From NCBI GenBank assembly GCA_910585445.1, contig CAJUEK010000018.1, forward strand, positions 1 to 35,875: 35,875 nucleotides of DNA, in the 5' to 3' direction. Below are positions 30,772 to 35,875 of this stretch, in pieces (positions within the stretch are counted from its first letter, which is position 1; the number at the start of each line of letters is the position of its first letter). The stretch comes from an uncultured Bacteroidales bacterium. Its GTDB lineage: Bacteria; Bacteroidota; Bacteroidia; Bacteroidales; UBA932. Under the pieces are notes generated by a model. That model did no database searches. It was not told the DNA's origin and saw nothing but the letters and a program-made list of their open reading frames with translations. Position numbers and translations under genes: made by a program.

Positions 30772-31770
30772 ATGACTATGAATAAAGTAAGATTCTGGTT
30801 TCAAAATGCACGGCCTATTTCACTCCCGCAGTCACTTTTGCCGGCTTTCACTGCGCTTGCACTGTCTTACGGCGCTCCGGAGTTCAATTGGATTGCCGCG
30901 ATAGCTTCTGTTGCAGGAGTCGCTTTTCTGCATCTTTCCCTTAATCTGCTGGATGATTGGTTTGATTATCGTGAAGGCTCTGCCGAGGCCCGTCAGAAAG
31001 TTTCCGATGAAGGTTTCAGAGGAAGGATGATTAAATATCCTTATCTCACGTCCTGCGAGGCTACACCGAAACAATTGCTGTGGGCTGTCGTGGCATTTAT
31101 GCTGATTGCAGTCGTAATGGGGCTTGCCGTGTTTGCCATAAGGGGCCGGGCAATCCTGATATGGGCTTTTGCTGCATTAATAATCGGAGTCTCATATTCT
31201 GGAGGACCTTTGAAGCTTGGTTTCCGGGGACTCGGCGAGCTTGCCATATTCATAATGTTCGGTCCTCTGATGATGACAGGCGTATATTATGCTGTCACGG
31301 GAACACTTGACTGGAAAATTCTATGGCTGTCTGCGGCTGTCGGCCTGCTGGTTACGAATATTGTATATTCGCATTCCGTGCTTGATTCGGTTCCGGACAG
31401 GAAAATGGGAAAAAAGACGATGGCGCATCTGATGGGTTCTGACAGAGGACAGATAGTATTTTCCGCTATTCTGAACACATTCCCCTACCTCATGACTGTT
31501 GCTGCCGTGGCTCTTGGACAGCTGCATTCCGCTTACCTGGCCGTACTGCTTGTCCTGCCGCTCTCATTGTGGCTTGTGAAGTCTCTCGATGATTTCGTCA
31601 ATCACCGCGAGGTTCCGATAGAGCCGAAGGTCTGGATGGGGCCCATGGGAGATTTCCAGGCGTACCGCAAGGCGGGAGTTGACTGGTTTCTGCTCCGCTG
31701 GCTTACAGCTCGCAACATTGTGATGATGTTCTGCGTGATAATAATTGTTGTAAATCTTATTTTCCGATGA
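30772..31770 (+). CDS. UbiA-family prenyltransferase (MenA-like)
   Basis: This 332-residue integral membrane enzyme has about nine helices and belongs to the UbiA superfamily, which moves a polyprenyl chain from its diphosphate onto an aromatic or other acceptor. The first Asp-rich motif is 'NLLDDWFDYREG' (about 58-69), a variant of NDxxD in which Leu-Leu separates Asn from Asp. The second is 'LDSVPDRKMGKKT' (DxxxD, about 204-216). 'GVSYSGGPLKLGFRGLGE' matches MenA-type proteins. The obvious candidate reaction is prenylation of 1,4-dihydroxy-2-naphthoate for menaquinone. However, no other men genes lie near, and the next gene is a radical SAM enzyme, so a different acceptor is possible. ATG 30778 could also be the start. 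Confidence 0.85.
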   Translation: MTMNKVRFWFQNARPISLPQSLLPAFTALALSYGAPEFNWIAAIASVAGVAFLHLSLNLLDDWFDYREGSAEARQKVSDEGFRGRMIKYPYLTSCEATPKQLLWAVVAFMLIAVVMGLAVFAIRGRAILIWAFAALIIGVSYSGGPLKLGFRGLGELAIFIMFGPLMMTGVYYAVTGTLDWKILWLSAAVGLLVTNIVYSHSVLDSVPDRKMGKKTMAHLMGSDRGQIVFSAILNTFPYLMTVAAVALGQLHSAYLAVLLVLPLSLWLVKSLDDFVNHREVPIEPKVWMGPMGDFQAYRKAGVDWFLLRWLTARNIVMMFCVIIIVVNLIFR

Positions 31771-31814
31771 ATGGCAGGTCTGTCCCGGTTCTGCATTTGC
31801 GCTGATTGGCGATA

Positions 31815-32750
31815 ATGGACTGGCCTTGGATTTTTGAAAAACTTATAAAGGATGATGACATGAAAAAGTTGTTTTATCTTGGATGGTGGTTTCTCAGGGC
31901 ACGTTTTTTCGGAAGGCGTGCTCCCCTGCAGACAGTCCTGTTCATATCCGACATATGCAATCTCAGATGCAAGCATTGCAGCGTGTATGAACTTGAAAAT
32001 CCGCATAATATGACATATGAGCAGGTGCGCGGGCATCTGCAGGAATCGTATGACGCCGGCTCCAGATTCGTGGATTTCGAAGGCGGAGAGGTCACTATAT
32101 GGCGTGACGGCGACAAGAGAATAAACGACCTTATAGACCTGGCCAAGGAGATAGGCTTCTTCTCATGCACGATAACCACTAATGCGCAGCTGCCATTTGC
32201 AGGCTCTCATGCCGATTCTATCTGGGTCAGTCTTGACGGAGCCGGAGGTTACCACGAGCAAGTGCGTGGAAAAGGCACATTTGCCAAGCTGGAGAAGAAT
32301 ATAGCGGAATGTGGTCATAAGCATCTCAGTGTGAACATGGTAGTGAATACTCTCAATTATACCGATGTAGCGGGTACCATTGAATATGCGAAGAATAACC
32401 CGGCCATAGAAAGCATCTCCATTAATTTCCATACTCCGTTCGAAGGCACTGAATATCTTGCCCTGGATATGGAAACAAGGGCCGGAATCATAGATATGGT
32501 CATCGGCTACAAGAAGAAAGGCTATCCAATAATGAACTCTGTCTCCGGACTCAAACTGATGAAAACCAATTCTTTCAAGCGCCGCTGCTGGGTGACTGAC
32601 TTTGTCTATCCGGACGGTAAGCGTGGCTATTGCGTCGGCTACGGTACGGACAAATGCACACAGTGCGGGTTCTGCATGGCCGGTGAGATGGCATCTGTAT
32701 TCTCGTTCAGGCCGGATACCATATTTGCTGGACTGAAGCTTCGTGTATAA
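31815..32750 (+). CDS. Radical SAM enzyme of unknown substrate
   Basis: This is a 311-residue radical SAM protein. The cluster motif is CNLRCKHC (CxxxCxxC), in 'LFISDICNLRCKHCSVYELEN'. 'FVDFEGGEVTIWRD' supplies the GGE SAM-binding motif, and 'SIWVSLDGAGGYHEQVRG' is the usual later barrel strand. Near the C-terminus, 'RCWVTDFVYPDGKRGYCVGYGTDKCTQCGFC' has five Cys, enough for one auxiliary cluster in the SPASM/twitch manner. A hydrophobic, basic N-terminus (KKLFYLGWWFLRARFFGRR) may touch the membrane. It is 44 bp after the UbiA-type gene and likely co-transcribed. It is not MqnC or MqnE of the futalosine pathway as far as I can tell. ATG 31860 is an alternative start. Confidence 0.85.
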   Translation: MDWPWIFEKLIKDDDMKKLFYLGWWFLRARFFGRRAPLQTVLFISDICNLRCKHCSVYELENPHNMTYEQVRGHLQESYDAGSRFVDFEGGEVTIWRDGDKRINDLIDLAKEIGFFSCTITTNAQLPFAGSHADSIWVSLDGAGGYHEQVRGKGTFAKLEKNIAECGHKHLSVNMVVNTLNYTDVAGTIEYAKNNPAIESISINFHTPFEGTEYLALDMETRAGIIDMVIGYKKKGYPIMNSVSGLKLMKTNSFKRRCWVTDFVYPDGKRGYCVGYGTDKCTQCGFCMAGEMASVFSFRPDTIFAGLKLRV

Positions 32751-32811
32751 GCGATTAGGCTATTGTACAAAGTATTACCCTATATTTCCTAAGAAAATTT
32801 AAGACGTAATA

Positions 32812-34542
32812 ATGAGAAAAATTGAATTGTGGCGCAGATGCCATGCGCCAGTTGCCTTATGTGCATTGTCCTTTGCCGCATTTTCGTGTGTCAACAGTGA
32901 TTATGACATCGAAAAGCCGATTGACATGACCGTGAATCTGCTAAAAGACGTGGCACTCCCTGTGGGAGACGTGCAGAAATTGTATCTGAAGGACATTCTC
33001 CTCGGAGATGATGAGTCGCTTGTCGGCATTTCCGCTGACGGAGATTATCAAATCACATTCGCCCAGGGAAACCTGGACACCGAGATAATGGTTCCTGCAT
33101 TTGAGTATGAGGGATTTACGCATAATGTCTCGATTCAGACCTGGCTGACCGAAGGTGCAGGAAGGATATCTGGAAATGCCGATTTTGGGACGGTGCATTT
33201 CAAATATGACATGGAGTCTTACTCGCTCCCTCAGGAAGTTACGGGCTTGAAGCGTTGTGATGTGAGTTCAAGTATTCAGTTGTCATTGAGGACAGTGGCC
33301 GGACAAGGACAGATGTCGCTTGCTGCCGGGGCTGAGATACGCTTTCCGGACTTCCTTGTCATATCTTCCAATCTTCCTTATGGAATCAGCAGGACCGGAG
33401 CCAATGTTTTCACAACTACTATAGACTTCCCTATCACAAGTTCAACTGATTTCATATTTCCTGTGGAAGCTATGGATTTTGAAGCAATTCCTCAAGGACA
33501 GGGACTGGTGGCACCCGGCCATTTCAAGATGACTGCTGATGTACTGTTGTCCGGCAGCATCCGTATTGATGACCTCCAGGCCGGAGCATTGCCGGAAATT
33601 TCAGGAATGCTGAAACTGTATCCTGCAAGATTCGTCAAAGCTGTGGCCAAACTGTCGAAAGAAACGGAGATTCCGGTCTCCCCTGTCGTTGTCGGAGATT
33701 TGCCTGAGTTCCTCAGTGGCGAGGATGTAGTACTTGACCTTCAAGGGCTTAGACTTGACATGGCTGTGGAAAACTCTTTTCCTCTTGGAGGCAGCATGAG
33801 TGCAGGAATAAATACAGGCGGGGCTTCCGGGACTCTTGCCTCTGTGGACCTCGGGCCTGTACATTTCAGTGCTCCTGCCTTTGGACAATCCACAAGGAGC
33901 GCATTCTCATTTTCGCAGGAAGGAACCGGTGCGCCGGAAGGATATGCAGATGTCATGACAGCAGGGTTTGACAATCTTCTGAGGACGGTTCCGCAGAAAG
34001 TCGAGATTTATGATATGACCGTTTCAACTGATGAGGGGTATGCTGAGATAGGTTTCGGGATGCCTTATAATATAAGTGCGGATTATTCGCTCACCTCTCC
34101 CCTTGCTTTTGGACGGGATATGAATCTTGTCTTTGTGCAGGACATGACCAGCTTCGGCATTGACCTGTCTGATTTCGGATTGTACAAAGCCCAGATTACC
34201 CTTGATGCCGTGAACAGCGTGCCTTTGGATTTTTCTCTCCAGGCTGAGGCGTTAGATGCCGGGGCGAATGTAATATCCGGAATTAAGGTAGTGCTTGACA
34301 ACCGGATAAGCGCAGGTTCCGTCAGCAGCCCCTCAGAATCAAAGCTCGTGCTTGACATCATATCGGAAGGAGAGGCTCTCTCATTTGACGGGCTGAGGCT
34401 CCGTATGGCTGCTGCATCACAAGAGCCGTCTCTTGCTGGAATGCCGCTCAACAAGGACCAGGGCATAGAGTTGAAGAATCTGGTCCTGAGAGTTCCGGAA
34501 GGAATTACGTTGGACCTCGGAAACGGCAATGACGGCGAATGA
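32812..34542 (+). CDS. Lipoprotein of unknown function
   Basis: This 576-residue exported protein has a lipoprotein signal: a hydrophobic stretch (about 12-25) followed by FAAFSC, placing the lipidated Cys at residue 26. The mature part is nearly all predicted beta-strand, acidic, and has repeated segments such as 'SIQLSLRTVAGQGQMSLAAGAEIRFPDFLVIS' and 'LDFSLQAEALDAGANVISGIKVVLDN'. This suggests several related beta-sandwich domains. No catalytic motif is seen. It lies 51 bp before the DUF5723-type gene, an arrangement that suggests a surface lipoprotein working with an outer-membrane barrel. I do not recognise a named family. Confidence 0.8.
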   Translation: MRKIELWRRCHAPVALCALSFAAFSCVNSDYDIEKPIDMTVNLLKDVALPVGDVQKLYLKDILLGDDESLVGISADGDYQITFAQGNLDTEIMVPAFEYEGFTHNVSIQTWLTEGAGRISGNADFGTVHFKYDMESYSLPQEVTGLKRCDVSSSIQLSLRTVAGQGQMSLAAGAEIRFPDFLVISSNLPYGISRTGANVFTTTIDFPITSSTDFIFPVEAMDFEAIPQGQGLVAPGHFKMTADVLLSGSIRIDDLQAGALPEISGMLKLYPARFVKAVAKLSKETEIPVSPVVVGDLPEFLSGEDVVLDLQGLRLDMAVENSFPLGGSMSAGINTGGASGTLASVDLGPVHFSAPAFGQSTRSAFSFSQEGTGAPEGYADVMTAGFDNLLRTVPQKVEIYDMTVSTDEGYAEIGFGMPYNISADYSLTSPLAFGRDMNLVFVQDMTSFGIDLSDFGLYKAQITLDAVNSVPLDFSLQAEALDAGANVISGIKVVLDNRISAGSVSSPSESKLVLDIISEGEALSFDGLRLRMAAASQEPSLAGMPLNKDQGIELKNLVLRVPEGITLDLGNGNDGE

Positions 34543-34593
34543 AATGTCCAGTCTGACAGGCTTTTACAAACAACAAGATAAACTGACAGCATA

Positions 34594-35871
34594 ATGAAAA
34601 GAGCATATATGATAATGACCGTTCTGATGTTCCTTGCCGCTGCATCAAGCGCATATGCACAGCAGAATCTAAGGAGCGGGTATTTCCTTGACGGATATAC
34701 ATACGGATACAAGTTCAATCCTGCGTTTCAGGGTGAACGCGGCTTCATAGCCCTTCCTGCATTGGGACGGACCAGTGTCGGGGTTGAAAGCAGCCTTGCC
34801 ATGTCTGATGTGATTTACCCTCTGAATGACGGCACGCTTGCCACTTTCCTCCATCCTTCAGTTCCCGCTGAGGACTTCCTTTCCGGACTGCGCAGCATGA
34901 ACCGCATCGGTGTAAATACAGACATTGGCATATTGTCAACCGGTTTCCGTACAGGCAAGAGCTATCATACAATAGACGTTTCCCTGCGTGCCGATGTAGG
35001 AGTGAATCTTCCGAAGGACCTGTTTGCATTTGCCAAGAACGGTGCATCAACAGGGCAGACTCAATATGACATCAGCAATGTCGGTGCGCGCCTGGATTCG
35101 AGGATGGAGTTTGCATACGGATACTCGAGAAGCATCACCCGCAATCTTTACGCCGGTGTCAGAGTCAAGTTCCTTGTCGGCATTGCCAATGCGAGAATCG
35201 CCATGGACAGGATGAGCCTGGAGATGTCCCAAGACCGCTGGGCAATAAAGGCGCAGGGAAACATGACGACTTCCGGCATGCTTTCATTCAAGACCAAAGG
35301 TGAGGCCGGAACCTCTGAGAATGCCTCGCAGGACAATATCATATCGTTTGAGCCGGACTTGTCAATGTTTGAGGGAGAAGATGTGGCACGTAATGTCCTG
35401 AACGGAATTTCAAGTTTCGGAGGTGCATTGGACTTGGGAATATCCTGGGATTTTTTCAGATATTTCACTCTTTCCGCATCCGTGCTTGATCTCGGATTCA
35501 TGTCATGGAGCAATACTGCAAGGGCCGTGACTCCCGGTAAGGCATGGGAATTTGACGGCTTCGGAAGCAATATAGGAGCAGAGGGCACACCGTCTTTGGG
35601 AGAGCAGTTCGAGACCATGGGAGAGGAACTGCTGCAGGCTTTCAATTTTGAGCGGGTGCAGGCCGGGGTCAAATCGTCGGAGGCTCTTGCGATGACCATG
35701 CATTTGGGCTTTGAGGCCAGAATGCCTTTTTATGAGAAAATGTCGCTCGGACTTTTGGGCACAAGGCGTTTTGACGGGGCATTCTCATGGACGGAAGGAC
35801 GCGTGTCACTCAATCTTGCTCCGCTCAAATGGTTAAGTCTTAACGTCAGTTCGACGAAATTAAGTTATTAA
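34594..35871 (+). CDS. DUF5723-family outer-membrane beta-barrel protein
   Basis: This 425-residue protein has a clear signal peptide (about 1-22, ending AYAQ). The mature N-terminus 'SGYFLDGYTYGYKFNPAFQ', then 'GFIALPALGRTSVGVESSLAMSD' and 'TFLHPSVPAEDFLSGL', is the pattern I associate with DUF5723 proteins of gut Bacteroidales. Alternating amphipathic strands throughout ('MEFAYGYSRSITRNLYAGVRVKFLVG') and the C-terminal 'LKWLSLNVSSTKLSY' suggest a barrel similar in style to PorV/FadL-like proteins. The function is unknown. The stop codon TAA (35869-35871) lies four bases before the window end, so the gene is complete. Confidence 0.85.
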   Translation: MKRAYMIMTVLMFLAAASSAYAQQNLRSGYFLDGYTYGYKFNPAFQGERGFIALPALGRTSVGVESSLAMSDVIYPLNDGTLATFLHPSVPAEDFLSGLRSMNRIGVNTDIGILSTGFRTGKSYHTIDVSLRADVGVNLPKDLFAFAKNGASTGQTQYDISNVGARLDSRMEFAYGYSRSITRNLYAGVRVKFLVGIANARIAMDRMSLEMSQDRWAIKAQGNMTTSGMLSFKTKGEAGTSENASQDNIISFEPDLSMFEGEDVARNVLNGISSFGGALDLGISWDFFRYFTLSASVLDLGFMSWSNTARAVTPGKAWEFDGFGSNIGAEGTPSLGEQFETMGEELLQAFNFERVQAGVKSSEALAMTMHLGFEARMPFYEKMSLGLLGTRRFDGAFSWTEGRVSLNLAPLKWLSLNVSSTKLSY

Positions 35872-35875
35872 TTAT

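Noticed and set aside
31815..32750. MqnC/MqnE futalosine-pathway enzyme
   Set aside because: It is next to a UbiA-type gene, but the length and motifs around the cluster do not resemble MqnC or MqnE, and no other mqn genes are near.

Overview
The window comes from a member of the Bacteroidales (Bacteroidota). Four things point there: promoter -7 boxes of the TAnnTTTG type upstream of many genes, almost no Shine-Dalgarno sequences, Bacteroidota-only families (a DUF5723-type outer-membrane protein, a GIN/DUF2807 protein, the long form of QueA), and moderate GC. The genus cannot be fixed from the sequence. A cysteate synthase-type gene would suit a sulfonolipid producer such as Alistipes or a relative; that is inference.

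Layout. Bases 1-590 hold the 3' end of an IS4-family insertion sequence. A secreted or membrane protein of unknown role follows. A plus-strand housekeeping run (1721-9575) then encodes valyl-tRNA synthetase, an acyl-CoA thioesterase, an ABC-F ATPase, the rRNA methyltransferase RlmB, a GIN-domain protein and an M19 dipeptidase. It collides with a minus-strand run of pyrD, cinA and an EamA transporter (12912-9541). A 195-bp repeat-bearing spacer leads to a small XRE-type regulator. A 521-bp AT-rich region carrying repeated TGTAAC motifs separates the regulator from queA. A PlsC-like acyltransferase follows and ends at a strong bidirectional terminator.

The most interesting part is the minus-strand run from 25067 to 16692. 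After a CaCA-type antiporter it encodes HdrC-like, HdrB-like, short HdrA-like and second HdrC-like proteins, then a membrane-bound Fe-S protein resembling an HdrE-HdrD fusion, then a cysteate synthase-type PLP enzyme and an MscS-type channel. Most genes are separated by 62 bp or less, and two pairs overlap by 4 bp. The order C-B-A-C-B recalls the sulfite-forming sHdr system of sulfur oxidisers, and cysteate synthase consumes sulfite. I infer a redox complex linked to the quinone pool and tied to sulfonate (cysteate, probably sulfonolipid) synthesis. No lipoate-binding protein or other sHdr accessory gene lies in the window.

The rest holds an NfeD/ClpP-class membrane protease, an RlmD-type methyltransferase with a structured leader, a second CaCA antiporter with a small membrane protein, and a poorly known secreted protein. 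Next come a UbiA-type prenyltransferase paired with a radical SAM enzyme, and a lipoprotein paired with a DUF5723 outer-membrane protein. No tRNA, rRNA or CRISPR array was seen.
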